The translations under genes and the position numbers were made by a program. The notes under the pieces were generated by a model. That model was not told where the DNA came from, did not search any database, and was given only the letters and a program-made list of their open reading frames with translations. Below, one piece after another: positions 15,049-19,902 of a DNA stretch of 20,769 nt. Each line of letters opens with the position of its first letter. Within the stretch, counting starts at the first letter, position 1. Source of the DNA: a virus; the IMG/VR virus record IMGVR_UViG_3300005731_000044, positions 1-20,769 of that record, one strand, 5' to 3'.

Positions 15049-15124
15049 ATTTAAACTGTATTGAATTGAATTCGAATCTAGTGAATAATCGGGCAGCAAT
15101 GAACCAATTTATGATGAACGGTTA

Positions 15125-15222
15125 ATGCTAATTACAAAAGGAAATCCCCTAACTGAATAAACAGAAAGGGGATCAAGGAAATTAAATCAAATTAGCATCC
15201 TACTTTGGTTGGGAGTGCTAAT
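15125..15222 (-). promoter_or_regulatory. Structured leader with alternative pairings and terminator-like hairpin
   Basis: In the gap between the RyR-domain gene and the DUF4494-like gene, three short complementary segments occur in minus-strand order: ATTAGCA (15222-15216), ATGCTAATT (15198-15190) and AATTAGCAT (15133-15125). The middle one can pair with the first (7 bp plus a TCC/GGA extension) or with the last (9 bp), but not both. Between the second and third lies the hairpin at 15144-15173. This is the arrangement of an attenuator or riboswitch, though no known class is recognised. It could also be a composite terminator. Confidence 0.5.
15137..15173 (-). terminator. Terminator-like hairpin downstream of the RyR gene
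   Basis: On the minus strand ATCCCCT pairs perfectly with AGGGGAT, with an inner CTG/CAG stem around the six-base loop TTTATT, followed by TTCCTTTTG. It is an intrinsic terminator with a slightly interrupted T-tract. It sits inside the larger alternative-pairing element, about 60 bases after the RyR gene stop. Confidence 0.6.
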
Positions 15223-15231
15223 ATAATGATT

Positions 15232-15588
15232 TTATTTCAAAGCGTAAACAACCGCAATAAAAAGTGAATCTTTCAGCTTCTGTTCCATCGGGAGTTCCTC
15301 GTAAGGAACAATGCAAGGATGCTCTTTTTTCTCTGGATCTTTTACTGGTCCGAATTTCCACCCAGCATCAACTTTCTCTTTCATCCAACTGTCATGGCTG
15401 GCAGAAGGTCCAGCGTCTTTGTTGTTGATATGAAACATGACTCCATTTCGAGCTGACTCCTTTTGCCAATCTGGAGCATTCTCCCATGAAGGTTGAGAAT
15501 CGTCACCGATTCCAATACAATAAGCTCGATTCGCCTCGTGACAAACTCTAGCAATTTTTTCTACGTAATCTGGATTAAAACTTTCCAT
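15232..15588 (-). CDS. RyR-domain protein
   Basis: A 118-residue protein consisting almost entirely of one RyR (ryanodine-receptor repeat) domain. The N-terminal IARVCHEANRAYC at 12-24 is followed by PSWENAPDWQKESARNGVMF at 33-52, then SHDSWMKEKVDAGWKFGP at 64-81, KDPEKKEHPCIVPYEELP at 83-100 and a closing helix QKLKDSLFIAVVYAL. These are the family's hallmark blocks (H-x-x-W-x-x-x-K-x-x-x-G-W-x-x-G, H-P-x-x-x-P-Y-x-x-L-P). RyR domains occur widely in bacteria and phages; their biochemical role is not settled, and ligand or nucleotide sensing has been proposed. It is the last gene of the overlapping accessory operon before the structured region. Confidence 0.85.
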   Translation of the reverse strand: MESFNPDYVEKIARVCHEANRAYCIGIGDDSQPSWENAPDWQKESARNGVMFHINNKDAGPSASHDSWMKEKVDAGWKFGPVKDPEKKEHPCIVPYEELPMEQKLKDSLFIAVVYALK

Positions 15589-15628
15589 TTAAAATAAATT
15601 TATGTGTGAACTGTAAAACTACTAATTC

Positions 15629-15640
15629 AAATTCGAATTT
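15629..15640. promoter_or_regulatory. 12-bp perfect palindrome upstream of RyR gene
   Basis: AAATTCGAATTT is a perfect 12-bp palindrome in the 75-base gap upstream of ATG 15588. The core ATTCGAAT recurs at 15070-15077 upstream of the DUF4494-like gene. It could be an operator for a dimeric repressor. The core is short enough to occur by chance in AT-rich DNA. Confidence 0.3.
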
Positions 15641-15663
15641 CATATACTTAGAAATGAGGATAT

Positions 15664-15912
15664 TTATATCCCCTTTTTAGACGAGAAAAGTTTGATTTTT
15701 CCTGTTACGTAAGAAAGCTGTATTTTTTCTTTTCTGTCTAATTCTCGATTCAGACTAAGTTCATACAATCGATCTCGAATCTGACCCAGATACTTAACAT
15801 ACTTCCTTTCTGCTCCTGGAACATCACAACCGCGAGCTGAAATGTTTATGTTCTTGTCTTCGATTACGATTTTGCCATCGAGCTCGAATTGATTGAGGGG
15901 AAGGTTTGTCAT
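15664..15912 (-). CDS. Hypothetical small protein
   Basis: An 82-residue protein starting MTNLPLNQFELDGKIVIEDK. The first half looks beta-rich with a cysteine (INISARGCDVPGAERKY). The second half looks helical (GQIRDRLYELSLNRELDRKEKI) with a Lys-rich end. No family is recognised. It follows the mini P-loop ATPase gene by 12 bases and belongs to the same run of short, close-packed genes. Confidence 0.58.
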   Translation of the reverse strand: MTNLPLNQFELDGKIVIEDKNINISARGCDVPGAERKYVKYLGQIRDRLYELSLNRELDRKEKIQLSYVTGKIKLFSSKKGI

Positions 15913-15924
15913 TTGTCCTACAAT

Positions 15925-16335
15925 TTAATCAGTAAGTCGCTCAGAACAGAAGATAGGTACTGAATTCTCATCAGACTCAATCCAAGTTCTGACAATGTTG
16001 CACCTCCTTTTAGCAGAAAGACTTAAATTCTCGTATTTCACATTTGAGACCACTACAACATGAGGTGTCTTCATTTTGAATGGAGCCATACTCTGTTTCT
16101 CTATCTGTATTTCGTCGGACAACAATGTAAGCATAACATCAAGAAAAAATTCTTCTTCAACACCATCAACCACTATTAGATCTGTATCCTTGTTGACCAT
16201 TTGAAATGGAAACGCGCTCTGTGCGACATGTCTTCCATCTAGTACGACTGGATTTTCAAATCCGAGAGAAATGCCTCTTGATAAGAAGCTCTTTCCACTC
16301 CTTTCTTCTCCTATTATTAATTTTACCTTTTTCAT
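15925..16335 (-). CDS. Mini P-loop ATPase, SF3-like layout
   Basis: A 136-residue protein starting MKKVKLIIGEERSGKSFLSR. ATG 16335 follows AAGGAA; a TTG at 16359 is less likely because it overlaps the previous gene. Walker A is GEERSGKS at 9-16, Walker B is DLIVVDGVEEE at about 51-61, and a sensor-1-like PHVVVVSN lies near 92-99, followed by basic KRRCNIV near 109-115. The tight layout GxxxxGKS, hhhhDG, hhhhSN resembles superfamily 3 helicase/viral Rep ATPase cores without their usual flanking domains. It probably binds ATP, but whether it is a helicase loader, a DNA-metabolism ATPase or something else cannot be told. It is in the overlapping accessory run. Confidence 0.7.
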   Translation of the reverse strand: MKKVKLIIGEERSGKSFLSRGISLGFENPVVLDGRHVAQSAFPFQMVNKDTDLIVVDGVEEEFFLDVMLTLLSDEIQIEKQSMAPFKMKTPHVVVVSNVKYENLSLSAKRRCNIVRTWIESDENSVPIFCSERLTD

Positions 16336-16346
16336 TTCCTTATTTT

Positions 16347-16616
16347 TTATACAGCCCAAAGTGAGCCTGATATTGTTTTCATTTCTAAGTCCATTTTTTT
16401 AAGCGCTTCTTTTTTCGATTTTCCTTTCCCTTCAACGAAATTATCTTGATAGCCAGGTTCGAATGGGCTGGTCTTTCTTCTATATTTGGCTGAAGTGTTG
16501 AAACTGCCCATGATCGCGATCGGCATTCTGCACCAGTGATACTTTTCGCACTTGCTTCTCATCCAGTAAATCTTGGAACCGGATATGCCTACGTTTTTGT
16601 CGGTGTGTATGTTCAT
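16347..16616 (-). CDS. Hypothetical basic small protein
   Basis: An 89-residue protein starting MNIHTDKNVGISGSKIYWMR. It is rich in Lys and aromatic residues, with two cysteines (SKCEKYHWCRMP), a middle PFEPGYQDNFVEGKGKSKKE and a helical KKEALKKMDLEMKT. The start overlaps the preceding stop as ATGA, so it is translationally coupled to the zincin-like gene. The tail GKSKKEALKKMDLEMK resembles the terminal helix of small nucleic-acid-binding folds, but I do not recognise the family. Confidence 0.58.
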   Translation of the reverse strand: MNIHTDKNVGISGSKIYWMRSKCEKYHWCRMPIAIMGSFNTSAKYRRKTSPFEPGYQDNFVEGKGKSKKEALKKMDLEMKTISGSLWAV

Positions 16617-16948
16617 TTCAAAATTTGATTAAGTATTACATGAGAAAGAATCGAGTTATGAGTTTGAAATTGCTTGTGATTCATAAAGAACTTATAATCA
16701 TCTCCAGCAGAATGGTCATTGTACCTTGTCAGCACAACATTTACATGGATTATTTCAGATATCTCGTGAACCAAAAAGTCAAAAACTCTATCTGGGCAAG
16801 TTTTGATATCTCTGGTTCCAATTCCGATCACAGATTCTTGGCAATCAAACCAACCTCCAGCTTGATTCTTATTTTGAACCACCCTAAAGTCTTGGTTGCC
16901 GATCGTAATTTTCTTTGGGATCTTGAATTTTAAGTTTTGATCAGTCAT
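16613..16948 (-). CDS. Zincin-like protein with HEISEIIH motif
   Basis: A 111-residue protein. After a beta-rich N-terminus (KFKIPKKITIGNQDFRVVQN, VIGIGTRDIKTCPD), residues 61-68 read HEISEIIH, sitting where small phage metallopeptidases of the SprT/ImmA type carry their HExxH helix. The second histidine of a classical HExxH is replaced by Glu (HEISE), with a later His at 68, and more histidines follow at 91, 97 and 103 (FFMNHKQFQTHNSILSH). It could bind a metal in a modified geometry or be a non-catalytic relative. It begins two bases after the ASCH reading-frame stop and overlaps the next gene by four bases (ATGA). Confidence 0.55.
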   Translation of the reverse strand: MTDQNLKFKIPKKITIGNQDFRVVQNKNQAGGWFDCQESVIGIGTRDIKTCPDRVFDFLVHEISEIIHVNVVLTRYNDHSAGDDYKFFMNHKQFQTHNSILSHVILNQILK

Positions 16949-16950
16949 AT

Positions 16951-17329
16951 TTACCTTGATTTAAGTTCATCTCCGTGTTTAACCACGAAATACAATTTAC
17001 CTTCTTTCGCGCCCCATTCTTGATTTCCAGTCCGAATCTCGATTCCAGCATGGGCGTATTTCAGGATTCGATCAGTATCAGAATCTTTCGGATACCCGAG
17101 CGTCATAACGTTCGTCTTAAATGGTTTTGGTTCTATTCCTTCCCATTCCAGAGGATGATTCGTTGTCGATTCCAAGAACGTAGCCCACCACTTTTTCGAT
17201 TTTACTTTACCATTAACCAGAAGGAGTCGATTACACCAATACGGGGGTAATCTCGCGATAGTCTTCGAGCTTGGTTCTGATTTTGGTCATGGTGAACCAT
17301 TCCTGAGTAAGTGGGAGTTTTATTTGCAT
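16951..17329 (-). pseudogene. ASCH-domain protein gene broken by a +1 frameshift
   Basis: An ATG at 17329 opens MQIKLPLTQEWFTMTKIRTK and continues LEDYREITP, the opening of an ASCH domain (LPLT-EWF-M...EYREI-PYW). The frame then hits TAA at 17231. Shifting by one base at the C5 run (plus-strand G5 at 17243-17247) restores a continuous frame: PYWCNRLLLVNGKVKSKKWW, then the conserved TLGYPKDSDTDRI, GIEIRTGNQEWGA and GKLYFVVKHGD, to the stop at 16951. Removing one C gives 125 residues, the usual ASCH size. ASCH proteins have an RNA-binding beta-barrel and some hydrolyse modified nucleosides. The start overlaps the upstream gene as ATGCAAATAA. This is either a real mutation, a recoding site or a homopolymer error. 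Confidence 0.75.
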
Positions 17330-17640
17330 CGTATTGATTGAGTGTGTTTGTCAATAATTTTTGATACTTCGTGATATGAGATGTCGTTTCCAATCATCTG
17401 TTTTAATGTAACAATCGCCTCACTATATCTTTCCAACAACTCAAACGGATCAAGATCGAACTTAGCTTTAATGTCGAGCGCGTTCTTGAATAAGTTTGCG
17501 TCATCTTTTCCAGATCTGATCACGGATATTCTTTCAACATTGGTACTCCGTCTTTTTTGGGTGAATCTCCAAACTGTAAAAGTATCTTTAGACTCATGTT
17601 GAATCGAATGAGTCTGTACTTCATTTATGCCTACTGCCAT
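17320..17640 (-). CDS. Hypothetical protein upstream of the ASCH gene
   Basis: A 106-residue soluble protein starting MAVGINEVQTHSIQHESKDT. The first half looks like beta strands with basic residues (FTVWRFTQKRRSTNVERISV). The second half is helical (DANLFKNALDIKAKFDLDPF, ELLERYSEAIVTLKQMIGND). It has no membrane or signal segment and no motif I recognise. It is locked into the operon by overlaps: its ATG overlaps the 33-residue membrane peptide's stop (ATGGCAGTAG), and its stop overlaps the ASCH start (ATGCAAATAA). Confidence 0.62.
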   Translation of the reverse strand: MAVGINEVQTHSIQHESKDTFTVWRFTQKRRSTNVERISVIRSGKDDANLFKNALDIKAKFDLDPFELLERYSEAIVTLKQMIGNDISYHEVSKIIDKHTQSIRCK

Positions 17641-17732
17641 ATTACCAATTTTATGAAAAGCAAGATTATGACCGTAGAAAAGACTATGAACATGATTATG
17701 CTTCCGGTTTTGTTTAATTCGTGTTTGCTCAT
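17631..17732 (-). CDS. 33-residue single-span membrane peptide
   Basis: ATG at 17732 to TAG at 17631 encodes MSKHELNKTGSIIMFIVFST followed by VIILLFIKLVIWQ: ten polar residues, then about 21 hydrophobic ones, a classic one-pass transmembrane peptide. It is supported by its junctions. The start overlaps the upstream stop as TAATG and its end overlaps the next start as ATGGCAGTAG, filling exactly the gap between two longer genes. No other use of this gap is visible. The function is unknown; toxin-like, lysis-related or membrane-exclusion roles are all possible for such peptides. Confidence 0.62.
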   Translation of the reverse strand: MSKHELNKTGSIIMFIVFSTVIILLFIKLVIWQ

Positions 17733-18139
17733 TACTTTGAGTTTGATTTCAAAACGATATCAAGCCTGTCTCCGATTCTGCATCCAGCTTTGGAGTGTTC
17801 GCCATTTGGTTCTTTTTCGATTCCAGCTTCGTCAAGCCGATCATGGACGTAATCTTTGAATGCTTGAAGTTTTGAGTTCTTATTCATTATTCGCGTAATG
17901 ACACCTCTTAGTGCGGAATTAGATCTGTTCAATTTATTTTCTCTTGCTACTGATCGGTAATAAGCCTTCTTGTATCTATCAAGTTCACTTTGTAACTGAA
18001 TGTAATTCTGAGACATAACTTCAGATGCATCCGCTATTCGTTGGAAACATCCTAATTTAACTGCTTCTGGATCTGGTTTTTGTTCATTAGTTGAATAAAA
18101 ATCATTTTTACTCAATTCTCTGAGATTTTTCTTTGCCAT
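17732..18139 (-). CDS. Hypothetical coiled-coil protein
   Basis: A 135-residue protein starting at ATG 18139, MAKKNLRELSKNDFYSTNEQ, one base after the upstream stop; an in-frame start seven codons earlier would overlap the upstream gene. The middle is a long helix with heptad character (ASEVMSQNYIQLQSELDRYK, KAYYRSVARENKLNRSNSAL), then GVITRIMNKNSKLQAFKDYV and a short tail with GCRIGDRLDIVLKS. It is probably a dimeric coiled coil. I know no family for it. It is followed directly by the 33-residue membrane peptide. Confidence 0.6.
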   Translation of the reverse strand: MAKKNLRELSKNDFYSTNEQKPDPEAVKLGCFQRIADASEVMSQNYIQLQSELDRYKKAYYRSVARENKLNRSNSALRGVITRIMNKNSKLQAFKDYVHDRLDEAGIEKEPNGEHSKAGCRIGDRLDIVLKSNSK

Positions 18140-18140
18140 A

Positions 18141-18380
18141 TTAATCTTGTTTTGATTCAAGTATCATCCATCTGTGCGTGGAATCAACTTCTATTATGTT
18201 ACCGGGTAACGTGTTTTCTATTTCGTAATCGTACCAGTGACCATCAATCTTTACTTCCTTGTGGATTTCAAGTTGAAGAGGTTCAGGTTTTTGATCAATT
18301 AATACAACAAGTACTAACATTGAACAAGAAATCAACATAGTACCAACCCATGCAATCGTTTTATTTTTGATCCATTCCAT
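18141..18380 (-). CDS. Hypothetical membrane-anchored protein
   Basis: A 79-residue protein, MEWIKNKTIAWVGTMLISCS at the start, with one membrane segment at about residues 9-28 (IAWVGTMLISCSMLVLVVLI) and a polar domain of about 50 residues, beta-rich (KEVKIDGHWYDYEIENTLPG, IIEVDSTHRWMILESK). The orientation is uncertain: a cleavable signal peptide is possible but no clear cleavage site is seen, so it is more likely an anchor with the domain in the periplasm. It is the first gene after the terminator at 18476-18499 and heads the overlapping accessory operon. No family is recognised. Confidence 0.6.
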   Translation of the reverse strand: MEWIKNKTIAWVGTMLISCSMLVLVVLIDQKPEPLQLEIHKEVKIDGHWYDYEIENTLPGNIIEVDSTHRWMILESKQD

Positions 18381-18470
18381 AATTCTGATTTAGATTTGAA
18401 ATCCGAATATACATCTGATTCTGGTTCAAAAGCAGCCAAATGTGATGAGTGGCCAAGAACCTATTTTAAA

Positions 18471-18499
18471 CGGAAAAGCCCAAGGTTGAACTTGGGCTT
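18471..18499 (-). terminator. Rho-independent terminator after the Acb2-like gene
   Basis: A perfect 9-bp stem AAGCCCAAG/CTTGGGCTT closes the six-base loop TTCAAC (minus strand). On the minus strand it is followed by TTCCGTTT, with two more T from the stem end. It is located 24 bases after the stop of the Acb2-like gene and ends the two-gene cassette. Confidence 0.78.
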
Positions 18500-18522
18500 G
18501 GATTTGGAAATGTGCATGAATT

Positions 18523-18756
18523 TTAAGCTGTTAACGCTTTCACTCCAAAGTGAGATGCGGATTCAAACTCAGTCATCGCTACACTGTACCAGCGTTTTAC
18601 TTCTGGGTCTGGACTCGCGTCTGATTTCTCTTTGCAGAGATCGATCAATTCTGCGACCTTGAGTTTGAAATTACCTACATCGTCACTATTTGACGGATTA
18701 AAGTTTGCGCGAACACGCTGCATGCCGAAAGTCGGCTCTTGATTTTGTTCTGACAT
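18523..18756 (-). CDS. Acb2/Tad1-like cyclic-nucleotide sponge family protein
   Basis: A 77-residue protein, MSEQNQEPTFGMQRVRANFN at the start. The arrangement RVRANFNPSNSDDV at 14-27, KLKVAELIDL at 31-40, KRWYSVAMTEFESA at 54-67 and HFGVKALTA at 69-77 fits the small two-helix phage family (Acb2/Tad1 hairpin, DUF7681) whose consensus is FNPS-x(4)-V-x-x-(I/F)K...A-x-L-I-D...E-x-A-x-x-x-x-V-K-A-x-T. Members of the wider family bind signalling cyclic nucleotides made by CBASS or Thoeris defence and so protect the phage; binding has been shown only for some relatives. The gene is second in a cassette with its own promoter (19315-19345) and terminator (18471-18499). The assignment to the family is fairly firm; the sponge function of this copy is inferred. 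Confidence 0.68.
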   Translation of the reverse strand: MSEQNQEPTFGMQRVRANFNPSNSDDVGNFKLKVAELIDLCKEKSDASPDPEVKRWYSVAMTEFESASHFGVKALTA

Positions 18757-18791
18757 TTTGATTTTGATTTTGCTCTGACAGGCGAGCCGCC

Positions 18792-19280
18792 TTAAAGTTG
18801 TTTTACGAGTTCCAAAGACTTACCGACCAGTTCAAGGACTTTGAATTCTTTTCTGTCTTGAGGTATGGAATGATCATTGATCAACAAGATCGCTTCTCTC
18901 TGGCAACGTAATATTTCCTCAAACTTGTAAACCGAAGATTGATCGTGAGCATCCACAAGTTTCAGTGCTTCATGATCGAAGTCTCTCGATGAATAATTCA
19001 GATCCTCTCGATTAACTGCAATTGAGTTCTTAATCATGGAAAGCATGTCTTCTCCAATTTTCACCGCTTTGGTCCATGATTCTTTTCTCAATTCGTCTTT
19101 TTTGAGTTCCAAATGAGCAGAGAACTTCTTGTTTTCAATGAACTCTCCCAGTAACCAATTCCTGTAATCAGAATCGTTTACAGGTTCATCTTCAAGTTTC
19201 ATCCCTCTTTCGTATAGGGATTTCGTGTAATTCGCGAACTTAACCGCGTCTGTGGAATTTAATAAAGTTTGCATATTCAT
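18792..19280 (-). CDS. Hypothetical helical protein, partner of the Acb2-like gene
   Basis: A 162-residue protein starting MNMQTLLNSTDAVKFANYTK. It appears all-helical and soluble: YTKSLYERGMKLEDEPVNDS, then WTKAVKIGEDMLSMIKNSIA, SSVYKFEEILRCQREAILLI and a last helix FKVLELVGKSLELVKQL. A single cysteine is present. There is no recognisable family or catalytic motif. It is the first gene after the best promoter in the window and lies 35 bases upstream of the Acb2-like gene, so both are expressed together early. This context makes an anti-defence or host-takeover function worth considering, but that is inference only. Confidence 0.65.
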   Translation of the reverse strand: MNMQTLLNSTDAVKFANYTKSLYERGMKLEDEPVNDSDYRNWLLGEFIENKKFSAHLELKKDELRKESWTKAVKIGEDMLSMIKNSIAVNREDLNYSSRDFDHEALKLVDAHDQSSVYKFEEILRCQREAILLINDHSIPQDRKEFKVLELVGKSLELVKQL

Positions 19281-19314
19281 TAGTTTTCATGCAACTGTGG
19301 CAATATCGCCAGTA

Positions 19315-19345
19315 CAAACATAATTGATTACGATCACAAAGTCAA
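19315..19345 (-). promoter_or_regulatory. Bacteroidota-type promoter for the Acb2-like cassette
   Basis: On the minus strand TTG (19345-19343), 20 bases, then TATGTTTG (19322-19315). Both elements and the spacing match the Bacteroidota sigma consensus TTG-N19-21-TAnnTTTG exactly. The start of transcription is expected near 19308, giving a leader of about 28 bases before ATG 19280. This is the best promoter match in the window. Confidence 0.68.
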
Positions 19346-19346
19346 G

Positions 19347-19376
19347 TAGGGATTTCCCTATGATTTCGAGCTCGAA
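19347..19376. promoter_or_regulatory. Two palindromes directly upstream of the promoter
   Basis: TAGGGA-TT-TCCCTA (19347-19360) is an interrupted palindrome one base beyond the TTG element. TTCGAGCTCGAA (19365-19376) is a perfect 12-bp palindrome four bases further. The position just behind the -33 element suits an activator or repressor operator. No binding protein is identified. Confidence 0.4.
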
Positions 19377-19394
19377 CGCGATGGATTTCCTTAC

Positions 19395-19700
19395 CTACCC
19401 CTCAGTCTCAACGTAATTCAAACGGTCGATCTCAGCCGCAATTAAAGCTCCGGCTATGATTAGGCGTTCTTTGTAGGGTTTATTATACATTTTCTGCCAA
19501 ACCTCCAAATCCCATCCCTGTGGAGGTGAGTTATATCGAAATACATCACCCTCAAGATCAGCATCCGATCTTACAAGGATGCATGCAGCTTCACTAAGTT
19601 GTTCATTCCCATTCAACTCGACATCCATATCAACGGTCCGACCGTGCTTCCGAATTTGCTCCTGTCGCTCATCTGCGATTAATTCTATTCCTGATTTCAT
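19395..19700 (-). CDS. MazG-like small phage protein
   Basis: A 101-residue protein starting MKSGIELIADERQEQIRKHG. The pattern GIELIADERQEQIRKHGRT, then EQLSEAACILV, PPQGWDLEVWQKMYNKPYKE and RLIIAGALIAAEIDRL, is the widespread phage family related by layout to MazG-type NTP pyrophosphohydrolases (helix with EL-AA, then W..., RL-KAGALIAAEIDRL). The catalytic EExxE set of true MazG is not clearly complete, so enzymatic activity is uncertain. The gene begins 15 bases after the structured element at 19716-19803, which may control it. It is followed after 19394 by the promoter of the next cassette. Confidence 0.7.
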   Translation of the reverse strand: MKSGIELIADERQEQIRKHGRTVDMDVELNGNEQLSEAACILVRSDADLEGDVFRYNSPPQGWDLEVWQKMYNKPYKERLIIAGALIAAEIDRLNYVETEG

Positions 19701-19710
19701 TTTTTTTATT

Positions 19711-19803
19711 TTAAAAAGGGGTACGTATGGGTGGCTGTTGGCTCCTCAGTTATTAAACTGAAACTTATATTACTATTACTCGTCTACACTTGGCGTACCC
19801 CTT
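19711..19803 (-). promoter_or_regulatory. Long-range stem with inner hairpin in the MazG-like gene leader
   Basis: AAGGGGTACG (minus strand from 19803) pairs perfectly over 10 bp with CGTACCCCTT (19725-19716), closing a 68-base loop that itself holds the hairpin TCAGTT-TAAT-AACTGA (19761-19746). The outer stem is followed by TTTAAAAT and then the ATG at 19700. It could be a terminator for the upstream enzyme gene, or an attenuator/riboswitch for the MazG-like gene. I tested a tRNA reading and rejected it: no T-arm or seven-base anticodon loop fits. Confidence 0.5.
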
Positions 19804-19862
19804 CATTTGATTGAATTTTGATTTTGAATTTAGTTATTGTTTTGGGTTTGATCTCGGGTTAA

Positions 19863-19896
19863 GTGATGAGTGGAAGTATTTCCGTGTTGAGTGGAA
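19863..19896. repeat. Two 13-bp direct repeats with 21-bp period
   Basis: GTGATGAGTGGAA (19863-19875) and GTGTTGAGTGGAA (19884-19896) differ at one base and are 21 bp apart, two helical turns, in the gap after the PAPS-reductase-like gene. An exact GTGATGAGTGG also occurs in another gap at 18442-18452. The spacing suggests protein-binding sites on one face of the helix. Confidence 0.45.
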
Positions 19897-19902
19897 ACAA
19901 TC

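Noticed and set aside
15049-15099. Longer N-terminus for the DUF4494-like protein from a TTG at 15099
   Set aside because: The extra 17 residues precede the family's usual start NNWF..KV.Y, and ATG 15048 has a better A/T-rich context.
15658-15671. Inverted repeat GGATAT-TT-ATATCC at the end of the 82-residue gene
   Set aside because: The two-base loop is too small for a stable hairpin without opening base pairs, and no T-tract follows; it could arise by chance in AT-rich DNA.
16625-16933. 102-codon plus-strand frame opposite the zincin-like gene
   Set aside because: It is antisense to a gene with good operon junctions and has no recognisable domain; it appears to be a mirror frame.
17202-17393. 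63-codon minus-strand frame overlapping the ASCH region
   Set aside because: It runs through the ASCH gene's start and middle in a third frame; the two-part ASCH reading gives a much better protein, so this frame is a shadow.
19716-19803. Possible tRNA, because the ends pair as an acceptor-like stem and an inner hairpin exists
   Set aside because: No T-arm (TTC loop), no D-arm and no seven-base anticodon loop could be fitted on either strand; a structured leader or terminator fits better.
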